Below, one piece after another: positions 52,706 to 60,544 of a stretch of 64,000 nt of DNA (the stretch's first letter is position 1; every line of letters begins with the position of its first letter). A program made the position numbers and the translations under genes. The notes below the pieces were generated by a model. It was given only the letters and a program-made list of their open reading frames with translations, had not been told where the DNA came from and did no database searches. The stretch comes from Longitalea arenae (GTDB lineage Bacteria; Bacteroidota; Bacteroidia; Chitinophagales; Chitinophagaceae), in assembly GCF_016924755.1 (NCBI RefSeq), contig NZ_JAFFJX010000002.1, positions 310,001-374,000 of the forward strand. The letters run 5' to 3'.

Positions 52706-53638
52706 TTACTGTGCGTAACTTGTAATGTGTACTACTTTCTCTTTGTACTTGTACATCTTACCGTTTTTTTTAAGGTAAAGCTCCTGGCTTGTTTCATCTG
52801 TAAGTATGGGGTTCAGATATGCTTTTACTTTTTCATCCTCGATAACCGGTGTACTGCCAAAGCGGATCGCCTCTTCAATATACCCGTGCAACAGCGGTTG
52901 CAGTTCACCATAAAATAAATTACTGCCTGCATATATATCGCAGCCGATCACTTTATCGCCGCTCATACAAACAAAACCCATGATGCTGCTGTCAGTTTTA
53001 AAGGCATTGGTGAAATAACGTAAATATTCATCCTGCTCCGGTGTATACTTTTTTTCGCTGCGATGTGCCAGATAAGCCAGCGTGGGTGACTTAACACTGC
53101 TTTTATCCAGCTGTGATGCTATTTCTTTCCATACCAGCACCTGGTTCTTCGATTTATCCAGTACTTTGCGCAATGAAGGATCGGCATAATTACTATACTG
53201 AAATTTCTTTTCTTTATTGCTCCATCGCCCTTCTTCCACACACATCACCGGTATATACTGATCCTTGCGTGAAGGCGGCAGGATGGTATCCTTGGAAACC
53301 ATGCGATCCTGTCGCCCGCCCAGAATAATTTCTCCTGAACCTATATAAACCGATTCAGTTCCATTATTATTTATGCGAAGCCAGTGTACGTTCTCTGTAG
53401 CAGCAGAACCACGTTCGCTTACCACAACACTGCCATTGGCCAGTCCCTGGCTCAGCGATATTACCCCTGGAACCACCCGGGCCGGCCCAGCCCAGCCTTT
53501 TGGCCTGATTGGAATGATCTTTAAATTTTTGTAGGTCCAGGCGCTGTCATAGTCTACGTACAGGGTCTGATAGGTCAGCTGCGCCGGAACTATTTTGTAC
53601 ATAAATAAAAGACAGAGAAAGATCATCTTCTTTAGCAT
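52706..53638 (-). CDS. DUF6569 (ARPP-1 type) exported protein
   Basis: 310 residues from the ATG at 53638, which begins a good signal peptide (MLKKMIFLCLLFMYKIVPAQ). The frame is open further upstream to 53701, but that part overlaps the promoter. Family blocks are SGEIILGGRQDRMV, QYIPVMCVEEGRW and the C-terminal EEAIRFG. In other bacteria this uncharacterised domain often occurs with ADP-ribosyl-related and phosphatase domains; here it stands alone. It is upstream of the polysaccharide deacetylase in a probable operon and divergent from gltX, sharing a short control region. Confidence 0.78.
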   Translation of the reverse strand: MLKKMIFLCLLFMYKIVPAQLTYQTLYVDYDSAWTYKNLKIIPIRPKGWAGPARVVPGVISLSQGLANGSVVVSERGSAATENVHWLRINNNGTESVYIGSGEIILGGRQDRMVSKDTILPPSRKDQYIPVMCVEEGRWSNKEKKFQYSNYADPSLRKVLDKSKNQVLVWKEIASQLDKSSVKSPTLAYLAHRSEKKYTPEQDEYLRYFTNAFKTDSSIMGFVCMSGDKVIGCDIYAGSNLFYGELQPLLHGYIEEAIRFGSTPVIEDEKVKAYLNPILTDETSQELYLKKNGKMYKYKEKVVHITSYAQ

Positions 53639-53642
53639 ATGG

Positions 53643-53673
53643 TAAATATACAGGTAAGCTGAGCAAGTGTCAA
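53643..53673 (-). promoter_or_regulatory. Promoter of the DUF6569-deacetylase operon
   Basis: On the minus strand TTG at 53671-53673, 20-nt spacer, TATATTTA at 53643-53650 (one mismatch). The box ends 4 nt before the ATG. Confidence 0.5.
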
Positions 53674-53701
53674 GTCTGATGGCGTAGTTGCGGATGCTCA
53701 A

Positions 53702-53740
53702 TTAGTCAACCGATCAACTTGTCAACTTTTCAACTTCTTG
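53702..53740. repeat. Short-period array in the gltX promoter
   Basis: Units of gtcaacc / gatcaactt / gtcaactttt / caacttc. The array contributes the -33 TTG of gltX. Confidence 0.75.
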
Positions 53741-53748
53741 TATCTTTG
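53719..53748 (+). promoter_or_regulatory. Promoter of gltX
   Basis: TTG at 53719-53721, 19-nt spacer, TATCTTTG at 53741-53748. The box ends 5 nt before the ATG, so the message is probably leaderless. Confidence 0.7.
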
Positions 53749-53753
53749 GGCCT

Positions 53754-55295
53754 ATGTCTAAAAAAGTACGGGTACGATTCGCGCCTAGTCCAACCGGCGG
53801 CCTTCATTTGGGAGGGGTAAGAACTGTTCTATACAATTATTTGTTTGCCCGCCAGCAGGGCGGTGATTTTGTTTTGCGTATCGAAGATACCGATCAAAGC
53901 CGCTATGTGCCGGGGGCCGAAGAATACATTTATGAATGTTTACAATGGTGCAGGCTGCAACCGGATGAAAGCCCGCAGGCTGGTGGTCCTTATGCGCCTT
54001 ACCGGCAAAGCGAACGTAAAGCGCTGTACAGGCAGTATGCTGAATTTTTAGTGCAGGAAGGAAAAGCCTATTATGCATTCGACCGGCCCGAAGAACTGGA
54101 ATCGATGCGCGAACGGTTTAAAACAGCCGAAAATCCTTCACCCCAATACGATCACAAAGTAAGGCAGCAAATGCGCAATTCCTGCGCCCTTACATTTGAA
54201 GAGACCGAGCGCTTACTGGCAGATAATGTTCCTCATGTTATTCGCATCAGGATGCCGGAAAACGAAACAGTGACCTTTACCGATATGATCCGCGGTGAAG
54301 TCAGCTTCAATACCAGCCTGGTTGATGATAAAGTGTTATTGAAAGCCGATGGTATGCCTACTTATCATCTCGCAGTGGTTGTAGACGATTACCTGATGAA
54401 AATAACCCATGCCTTCAGGGGAGAAGAATGGCTGCCCAGTTCGCCTGTACATATCTTATTATGGAAATACCTGGGTTGGGAAAAAGAGATGCCGCAATGG
54501 GCGCACCTGCCTTTGATCTTAAAACCCGATGGCAATGGTAAATTAAGTAAACGGGATGGAGACCGCCTGGGCTTCCCGGTATTTGCCATGAACTGGACCA
54601 CCAAAAAAGAAGACGGCAGTGAAGAATTGACCAAGGGCTTTCGGGAAATGGGATTTTTGCCGGAAGCATTTATCAATATGCTGGCCATGCTGGGCTGGAA
54701 CGACGGTACCGACCAGGAACTGTTCACGCTGGATGAATTAATAGAAAAGTTTTCTATAGACCGCGTGCATAAAGGCGGCGCCAAGTTCGACTTTGAAAAA
54801 GCCAAATGGTTCAACCATGAATGGATCAAGAGATCGGATGCAGCGTATTTGCGGCCTGATGTAAAAAGAATCTTCCAGGAGCAGGGCATTCAAGTCAATG
54901 ATGATGCGTTACTCGAAAGAGTGATCGCCCTGGTGAAAGAAAGATGCACCTTATTAACCGATTTTGTTGAGCAGTCAAAATTCTTTTTCCAAACCCCGCA
55001 ACAGTGGGACCTGGCGGCCATTCAACCCAAATGGAATGAAGCGAAGCAGGCATTTTTTACAGAGGTGATCAGTTACCTGCAGCAGCAAAATAATTGGGTG
55101 GCAGCAGACCTTGAACAGGGATTTAAAGAGCTGGCCGCTGCCAAACAGATTAAACCGGGCGATGTACTGTTACCACTGCGTATAATGCTGGTAGGTGGCA
55201 AGTTTGGTCCCGGCGTATTTGACATCGCCGGCATTCTTGGGAAAGAAGAGACGGTAAACAGAATTAAAAAGGTGCTGGAGCAATTGCAGAAATAG
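53754..55295 (+). CDS. gltX: Glutamate--tRNA ligase
   Basis: 513 residues. The class I motifs are present: FAPSPTGGLHLGGVRT (HIGH-like site near residue 18) and KLSKR at 263-267 (KMSKS-like). The glutamate-specific region LRIEDTDQSRYV and the C-terminal anticodon-binding helical domain follow. In organisms with GatA this enzyme may be non-discriminating and also charge tRNA(Gln), which would then be amidated; gatA is in the same window. A terminator follows. Confidence 0.96.
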   Translation: MSKKVRVRFAPSPTGGLHLGGVRTVLYNYLFARQQGGDFVLRIEDTDQSRYVPGAEEYIYECLQWCRLQPDESPQAGGPYAPYRQSERKALYRQYAEFLVQEGKAYYAFDRPEELESMRERFKTAENPSPQYDHKVRQQMRNSCALTFEETERLLADNVPHVIRIRMPENETVTFTDMIRGEVSFNTSLVDDKVLLKADGMPTYHLAVVVDDYLMKITHAFRGEEWLPSSPVHILLWKYLGWEKEMPQWAHLPLILKPDGNGKLSKRDGDRLGFPVFAMNWTTKKEDGSEELTKGFREMGFLPEAFINMLAMLGWNDGTDQELFTLDELIEKFSIDRVHKGGAKFDFEKAKWFNHEWIKRSDAAYLRPDVKRIFQEQGIQVNDDALLERVIALVKERCTLLTDFVEQSKFFFQTPQQWDLAAIQPKWNEAKQAFFTEVISYLQQQNNWVAADLEQGFKELAAAKQIKPGDVLLPLRIMLVGGKFGPGVFDIAGILGKEETVNRIKKVLEQLQK

Positions 55296-55322
55296 TATAC
55301 CAGGATATACTTAAAATAAAAT

Positions 55323-55358
55323 GAGGGTCAGCTGTAGAAGGTGACCCTCTTTTTCTTT
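55323..55358 (+). terminator. Terminator of gltX
   Basis: 8-bp stem gagggtca / tgaccctc, 11-nt loop, then ttttttcttta. Confidence 0.85.
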
Positions 55359-55365
55359 ATTATGG

Positions 55366-55785
55366 TTAGAAGCTTCTATGTGTTACGACCCAGTCGGCAA
55401 TATAGGAAGCGATCTCGGTAGTAGGTGTTCCCGGCGCAAATAATTTTCCCACGCCCATAGCATTTAACTGCTGCATATCTTCTTCGGGAATAATGCCGCC
55501 ACCGGTCAATAATACATCGTCCATTCCCTTTTCCTTCATCAAGGCTACCACTTTAGGAAAAACGGTCATATGGGCGCCGGAGAGAATACTGATGCCAATG
55601 GCATCCACATCTTCCTGTAAAGCCGCATTCACCACCATTTCAGGGGTTTGCCGCAACCCGGTATAAATAACCTCCATACCGGCATCCCGTAAGGCCGTAG
55701 CAATTACCTTGGCGCCCCGGTCGTGCCCGTCGAGCCCAACCTTGGCCACCAGCACCCGCAGGGGGCGATTTACTTTCTGAGTCAT
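55366..55785 (-). CDS. Cobalamin (B12)-binding domain protein, methylmalonyl-CoA mutase C-terminal type
   Basis: 139 residues from the ATG at 55785. The B12-binding signature DGHDRGAKV (DxHxxG), ISILSGAH (SxL) and TGGGIIP are all present. It is equivalent to the C-terminal domain of methylmalonyl-CoA mutase as a separate small subunit, used in split mutases such as the isobutyryl- or ethylmalonyl-CoA type. The catalytic large subunit is not in this window. An upstream in-frame TTG at 55806 belongs to the -7 box. Confidence 0.9.
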   Translation of the reverse strand: MTQKVNRPLRVLVAKVGLDGHDRGAKVIATALRDAGMEVIYTGLRQTPEMVVNAALQEDVDAIGISILSGAHMTVFPKVVALMKEKGMDDVLLTGGGIIPEEDMQQLNAMGVGKLFAPGTPTTEIASYIADWVVTHRSF

Positions 55786-55803
55786 GCAAGCAACATTTAG
55801 GTT

Positions 55804-55811
55804 CAAAAATA
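55804..55811 (-). promoter_or_regulatory. -7 box of the B12-binding subunit gene
   Basis: TATTTTTG on the minus strand, 18 nt before the ATG; no clear -33. Confidence 0.5.
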
Positions 55812-56001
55812 CGGTTCTTTGGCATACATTGAAGCCTGCCTTATGCGCGAGTACGCTTTTGTCGGCCAGCCCGGCTGCCTCAATATCACAGCCTTAAAAT
55901 CACCTATTTACTTTAGATTTACAATACCATCAAAGCACCTGCTGCAGGTGTGCGATAATGATAGGTAAATAACGAATTCAAACTGAATTAAAACCTGTAA
56001 C

Positions 56002-56778
56002 ATGTATACTGCCATCACTACATCTTTAGAAAATGCTATTCTGCTCATTACGATCAACCGGCCCGATAAGATGAATGCGTTGAATAAAACCGTTCTCGAT
56101 GAATTGAACAGCGCCATCGATGAAGTATATAGCAATCATGCGGTGCGGTCGGCGATCATCACGGGCGCCGGCGCGAAAGCCTTTGTGGCCGGCGCTGATA
56201 TCAGTGAGTTCCAGGGCTTGAAACACAATGAAGGAATGGACCTGGCGCACAAGGGCCAGTATATTTTTAAGAAGATCGAAGATGCGCCCAAACCTGTTAT
56301 TGCTGCCGTAAACGGATTTGCCCTGGGCGGTGGCTGCGAACTGGCCATGGCCTGTCATTTCAGGCTGGCTTCCGAGAATGCCCGTTTTGGCCAGCCCGAA
56401 GTGAACCTGGGCCTCATTCCCGGCTATGGCGGCACCCAGCGCCTCACCCAGCTGATCGGCAAAGGAAGAGCGATAGAATTGCTTATCACCGGCAATATGC
56501 TCGATGCGGCTACGGCGCTGCAGTACGGACTGGTCAATTATGTGGTGCCGCAGGAAGAATTACTTCCCAAAGCAAAGTCGATCCTCGAGCTGGTAAATAC
56601 GAAAGCGCCATTGGCCGTTGGGCGCTGTATCAAAGCCGCCAACGCCGTTTTTGATCATACTAAAGATGGATTTACTGAAGAAGTGAAGCTCTTCGGCGAA
56701 TGCTTTTCCACCCAGGATATGATCGAGGGAACTACCGCATTTTTGGAAAAAAGGAAGCCGAATTTTCAGGGGAAATAA
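56002..56778 (+). CDS. Enoyl-CoA hydratase/isomerase
   Basis: 258 residues, crotonase fold. The oxyanion-hole segment KAFVAGADISEF and both catalytic glutamates are present, E113 in GGGCELAMA and E133 in GQPEVNLGLIPGYGGTQR. This supports true hydration of trans-2-enoyl-CoA in beta-oxidation or a related pathway. It stands alone between the B12-binding gene (divergent) and the LacI-type regulator gene. Confidence 0.93.
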   Translation: MYTAITTSLENAILLITINRPDKMNALNKTVLDELNSAIDEVYSNHAVRSAIITGAGAKAFVAGADISEFQGLKHNEGMDLAHKGQYIFKKIEDAPKPVIAAVNGFALGGGCELAMACHFRLASENARFGQPEVNLGLIPGYGGTQRLTQLIGKGRAIELLITGNMLDAATALQYGLVNYVVPQEELLPKAKSILELVNTKAPLAVGRCIKAANAVFDHTKDGFTEEVKLFGECFSTQDMIEGTTAFLEKRKPNFQGK

Positions 56779-56783
56779 GGTCA

Positions 56784-56887
56784 ATGTGCTGATGTGCTGA
56801 TGTGCTGATGTGCTGATTTGCTAATCATAGCTGCCATGTAACTTTGATTCCATTAGCACATTAGCAAATCAGCAAATTATCACATTA
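56784..56887. repeat. 8-bp tandem repeat with inverted counterpart
   Basis: Four perfect copies of atgtgctg (56784-56815) and a fifth, altered copy. gctgatttgctaat at 56812-56825 has its perfect complement attagcaaatcagc at 56860-56873, so a hairpin with a 34-bp loop can form. It lies between the hydratase stop and the regulator promoter. Confidence 0.9.
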
Positions 56888-56893
56888 GATTCC

Positions 56894-56938
56894 GCAATCG
56901 TTTGCTTACTTATCTTAAGGGTACATTGTTTATCTTCG
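56894..56938 (+). promoter_or_regulatory. Promoter and candidate operator of the LacI-family gene
   Basis: TATCTTCG at 56931-56938 is a -7 box (one mismatch), with TTTG at 56901-56904 about 26 nt upstream. gcaatcgtttgc at 56894-56905 is a 12-bp near-palindrome centred on CG, as LacI-family operators usually are, and covers the TTTG. Confidence 0.5.
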
Positions 56939-56950
56939 GTACCACACTGT

Positions 56951-57964
56951 ATGGAAAAGAAACTCCCCACCATAAAGGAAATCGCCCGCCGCCTGAATAT
57001 TTCAGCTTCTACTGTATCCCGTGCCCTACACGATCATCCCAGTATTGGCCTTCGCACCAAAATGGCGGTAAAGAAACTGGCTGCCGAACTGAATTACGAA
57101 CCCAACCAAACTGCCATCTTCTTTAAGCAGCGCAAAACGTTTACGATCGGACTGGTAATACCCAACCTGCGGGAGGAATTCTTTTCCGCCGCCATCAATG
57201 GCATTGAGGATGTAGCGCTCGATCACAATTATATTGTGCTCATCGGTCAATCGCACGATGACCTGGCGCGTGAACAAAAGCTGGTGGAAAGTATGAAGAA
57301 CCATCGCGTTGATGGCATCATTGCCTCCATCAGCAGCAGCACCACGCATATTGAGCATTTTGAACAAATGAAGAATTACGAAATTCCAGTCGTATTCTTC
57401 GACCGCGTGCCCGATGCCAAAGACATTCATTCTGTAAGCTGCAATTTGTACGACAGTTCCGTGGAAGCCGTGGAATGGCTTATAAAAAAAGGACATAAAC
57501 GCATTGCGTACCTGCAGGGGCCGCCTACCCTGAACATGAAGAATGAAAGGCTCGACGGGTATATGGAAGCGCACAAGAAACACAAACTCCCCGTTGATGA
57601 ATCGCTGATCGTAAGTACCGACCTGTCGGTGGAAGGCACTAAAAAAGCATTTGATGCTTTAATGCAGCTTAAAAAACGCCCAACCGCCATCCTTTCCTTC
57701 AATGATTATGTTACCCTCGACGCCATTCACTATGCCCGGCAAAAAAAACTGACCATCAATAAAGACATTTGCTTTGTAAGTTATGCCAATGTGCCGGTAA
57801 CCCAGTACGTTGAATATCCGCCGCTGGCCTCGGTAGAGCAGTTCCCCTATGACCAGGGTGTGAGCGCCACCGAGCTGCTTTTCCGCCTGATTGAGAAAAA
57901 AACCTCCCGCCAGGAAGCGCCTTACGAAAACATTGTGCTTAAAAGTGAACTTATCATCCGGTAA
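56951..57964 (+). CDS. LacI family transcriptional regulator
   Basis: 337 residues. The N-terminal helix-turn-helix (TIKEIARRLNISASTVSRAL) and hinge (LAAELNYEPN) are typical, followed by a periplasmic-binding-like sensor domain (TIGLVIPNLREEFFSAAING, VFFDRVPD, GHKRIAYLQGPP, SFNDYVTLDAI). It represses or activates genes in response to a sugar-like ligand. No sugar genes are adjacent, so the target may be elsewhere. An operator-like site overlaps its own promoter. Confidence 0.94.
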   Translation: MEKKLPTIKEIARRLNISASTVSRALHDHPSIGLRTKMAVKKLAAELNYEPNQTAIFFKQRKTFTIGLVIPNLREEFFSAAINGIEDVALDHNYIVLIGQSHDDLAREQKLVESMKNHRVDGIIASISSSTTHIEHFEQMKNYEIPVVFFDRVPDAKDIHSVSCNLYDSSVEAVEWLIKKGHKRIAYLQGPPTLNMKNERLDGYMEAHKKHKLPVDESLIVSTDLSVEGTKKAFDALMQLKKRPTAILSFNDYVTLDAIHYARQKKLTINKDICFVSYANVPVTQYVEYPPLASVEQFPYDQGVSATELLFRLIEKKTSRQEAPYENIVLKSELIIR

Positions 57965-58000
57965 ATAAGGGTTATCAGGTAAGGAGTGCGATTTCTTTTA

Positions 58001-58134
58001 ACGAGTTACAGGTTACAGGTCGCAGGTTGCAGGGCCCGCATTCCTGAACGCAGCATAAAATTCCGCAAACTGATCTATTGAAGAAAGCTTGAAATTAGCG
58101 AACCGGTAACCGGGAACTGGTAACCGGAAACGTG
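58001..58134. repeat. Short-period repeats upstream of fumC
   Basis: ttacaggttacaggtcgcaggttgcagg at 58004-58032 and aaccggtaaccgggaactggtaaccggaaac at 58101-58131, the same unit type as before pyrD. The second array touches the fumC -7 box. Confidence 0.85.
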
Positions 58135-58142
58135 TATTTTTG
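58135..58142 (+). promoter_or_regulatory. -7 box of fumC
   Basis: TATTTTTG, perfect match, 15 nt before the ATG at 58158. Confidence 0.6.
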
Positions 58143-58157
58143 CGCAAATTTTACTTT

Positions 58158-59555
58158 ATGGAATTCCGGATAGAAAAAGATACCATGGGAGAAGTGCAGG
58201 TTCCTGCCGATGCCCTCTATGGCGCACAAACTCAGCGCAGTATTGATAATTTCAGGATTGCACAGGATATCAATAGAATGCCGAAAGAGATCATCCGGGC
58301 ATTTGCTTACCTGAAAAAAGCAGCCGCGATCACCAATTTCGAAGCAGGGGTTCTGCCCAAAGAAAAAAGCGATGTAATAGGCCAGGCATGCGACGAGATC
58401 CTGGAAGGTAAACTGGACGCTTATTTCCCCCTGGTAGTCTGGCAAACCGGTTCCGGCACCCAGAGCAACATGAACGTAAATGAAGTAGTTGCTTACCGCG
58501 GGCACCTGATCAAAGGTGGTAAACTCACCGACAAAGAAAAATTCCTCCACCCGAATGACGATGTAAATAAATCACAGTCTTCGAACGACACCTTCCCTAC
58601 CGCCATGCATATTGCGGCGTATAAAATACTGGTTGAAGTTACCATCCCCGGCATTGAGAAATTACGCAACACCCTGGCTGAAAAAAGTAAAAAGTACATG
58701 AATGTGGTAAAGATTGGTCGTACGCATTTTATGGATGCTACACCGCTTACCGTTGGCCAGGAGTTCAGTGGATACGTTTCACAGCTCGATCATGGTTTAC
58801 GCGCTATCAAAAACACGCTGGCGCACCTGAGCGAACTGGCGCTGGGTGGTACTGCCGTGGGAACCGGCATTAATACACCGCCAAATTATGCAGAAAATGT
58901 AGCCAAACACATTGCCAGGCTCACCGGTTTGCCTTTTGTAACTGCTGAAAATAAATTCGAGGCCCTGGCTGCCCACGATGCGATCGTGGAAGCGCATGGC
59001 GCATTAAAAACAGTAGCGGTAAGCCTGATGAAGATCGCGAATGATATCCGCATGTTGTCTTCAGGCCCCCGCAGCGGCATCGGTGAACTGTTCATTCCCG
59101 ATAATGAACCCGGTTCTTCCATCATGCCTGGTAAAGTAAACCCCACGCAGTGTGAGGCATTGACCATGATCGCTGCCCAGGTAATGGGTAATGATGTTGC
59201 GATCAATATCGGCGGCGCCACCGGGCATTTTGAACTGAACGTGTTCAAGCCGGTTATGATCTATAACTTCCTGCACAGCGCCCGCCTCATTGGTGATGGT
59301 TGTGTAAGCTTTAATGATAAATGTGCCGTAGGTATTGAGCCTATTGAAGCCAATATTAAAAAGCACGTTGATAATTCCCTGATGCTGGTAACTTCCCTCA
59401 ATACAAAGATCGGTTACTACAAAGCGGCAGAGATCGCACAGAAAGCACATAAGGAAGGCACTACCCTGAAGGAAATGGCTGTAAAGCTGGGTTATGTTAC
59501 CCCTGCGCAGTTCGATGAGTGGGTAGATCCGAAAGATATGGTGGGAAAGATCTAA
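58158..59555 (+). CDS. fumC: Fumarate hydratase, class II
   Basis: 465 residues from the ATG at 58158 ([13 protein letters not shown]); an in-frame TTG at 58140 lies in the -7 box. The fumarase/aspartase signature [11 protein letters not shown] starts at residue 319, and [14 protein letters not shown] and [16 protein letters not shown] are present. It interconverts fumarate and malate in the citric acid cycle in the cytoplasm. It is monocistronic, with a bidirectional terminator. Confidence 0.95.
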   Translation: MEFRIEKDTMGEVQVPADALYGAQTQRSIDNFRIAQDINRMPKEIIRAFAYLKKAAAITNFEAGVLPKEKSDVIGQACDEILEGKLDAYFPLVVWQTGSGTQSNMNVNEVVAYRGHLIKGGKLTDKEKFLHPNDDVNKSQSSNDTFPTAMHIAAYKILVEVTIPGIEKLRNTLAEKSKKYMNVVKIGRTHFMDATPLTVGQEFSGYVSQLDHGLRAIKNTLAHLSELALGGTAVGTGINTPPNYAENVAKHIARLTGLPFVTAENKFEALAAHDAIVEAHGALKTVAVSLMKIANDIRMLSSGPRSGIGELFIPDNEPGSSIMPGKVNPTQCEALTMIAAQVMGNDVAINIGGATGHFELNVFKPVMIYNFLHSARLIGDGCVSFNDKCAVGIEPIEANIKKHVDNSLMLVTSLNTKIGYYKAAEIAQKAHKEGTTLKEMAVKLGYVTPAQFDEWVDPKDMVGKI

Positions 59556-59605
59556 TGAAATCGATCGTGTAAAGCGAGTGTCCCCATCTTCGCTAGCTAT
59601 AAAAC

Positions 59606-59640
59606 AAAAATGTCGAAGTGAATCACTTCGACATTTTTTA
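59606..59640. terminator. Bidirectional terminator between fumC and lspA
   Basis: 15-bp perfect stem aaaaatgtcgaagtg / cacttcgacattttt with a 3-nt loop, T-rich on both strands. Confidence 0.92.
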
Positions 59641-59663
59641 TTGAGATCTTTTTATTCAAATCA

Positions 59664-60353
59664 TTATTGATCACTATACACCTTCACGGTATCTTTCAGA
59701 TCGTCCTTTTTTAAGTTAACGGGCGTTTCTGAACCTTCCATTATTTCTTTTCTGAAAAATCTTTTCTGGAACACCAGGATCGCAATTACGCCTGCTGAAA
59801 TAGAAGCATCGGCTATGTTGAAGATGGGTGAGAAAAAAGTGAAGCGCTCACCGCCCCAAAAGGGTATCCATGCGGGTAAGACCTTATTCTCGATGATGGG
59901 CGCATAGATCATGTCTACCACTTTGCCATGCAGGAAGCCGGCATAACCGCCTTCGGGCGGGAACATGGTCGCCAGCGGTAATCCATCATCGCTGCGCGAG
60001 AAGATCATGCCGTAGAACATACTATCGATCAGGTTGCCAAGGGCACCTGCAAAGATCATTGACACGCAAATAATAAAACCGGGATGGTATTTTTTCTGGA
60101 TAATACTGCGGATATAATAAACACCAAAGATCACGGCGATCAGTCGAAAGATGGTCAATGCCAGTTTACCCCATTCGCCGCCAAACTTCCAGCCCCAGGC
60201 CATGCCTTCATTTTCGATAAAATACAGCCTTAATGACCTGCCCAGCAAAAAGATCTGCTCTCCGTAACTCATGCTGGTTTTCACCCATATCTTTAAAGCC
60301 TGATCGGCGATAATAATTCCTAGTATTACCAGGGCAACTGTTCTGATCTTCAC
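59664..60353 (-). CDS. lspA: Lipoprotein signal peptidase (signal peptidase II)
   Basis: 229 residues, longer than the usual 160-170. Four membrane helices. Conserved blocks are GALGNLIDS (D110), KVVDMIY (D147) and FNIADASIS (D182); D147 and D182 are the probable catalytic pair. The extra length is an insertion at about residues 111-143 between the NLID and VVD motifs, common in Bacteroidota LspA, and a C-terminal tail. It removes the signal peptide of prolipoproteins in the inner membrane. Confidence 0.94.
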   Translation of the reverse strand: MKIRTVALVILGIIIADQALKIWVKTSMSYGEQIFLLGRSLRLYFIENEGMAWGWKFGGEWGKLALTIFRLIAVIFGVYYIRSIIQKKYHPGFIICVSMIFAGALGNLIDSMFYGMIFSRSDDGLPLATMFPPEGGYAGFLHGKVVDMIYAPIIENKVLPAWIPFWGGERFTFFSPIFNIADASISAGVIAILVFQKRFFRKEIMEGSETPVNLKKDDLKDTVKVYSDQ

Positions 60354-60372
60354 TATGCTAAAATTTAGTTTC

Positions 60373-60380
60373 CAAAGATA
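60373..60380 (-). promoter_or_regulatory. -7 box of lspA
   Basis: TATCTTTG on the minus strand, perfect match, 19 nt before the ATG. Confidence 0.55.
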
Positions 60381-60544
60381 AGGTTTTATTGCTTCAAGGT
60401 TCCCGGTTCGGGGTTTACAGATTAGTCCCTGACACGGATTTCGGACCAGTGGTCTTTATTTGATGTAATTGGGGCCAGGCGACCCGAACTTTGGCAAAAA
60501 GACCCTGTTTCAAGGGCTTTATACCGTGGACTTTGAACTTTGAA

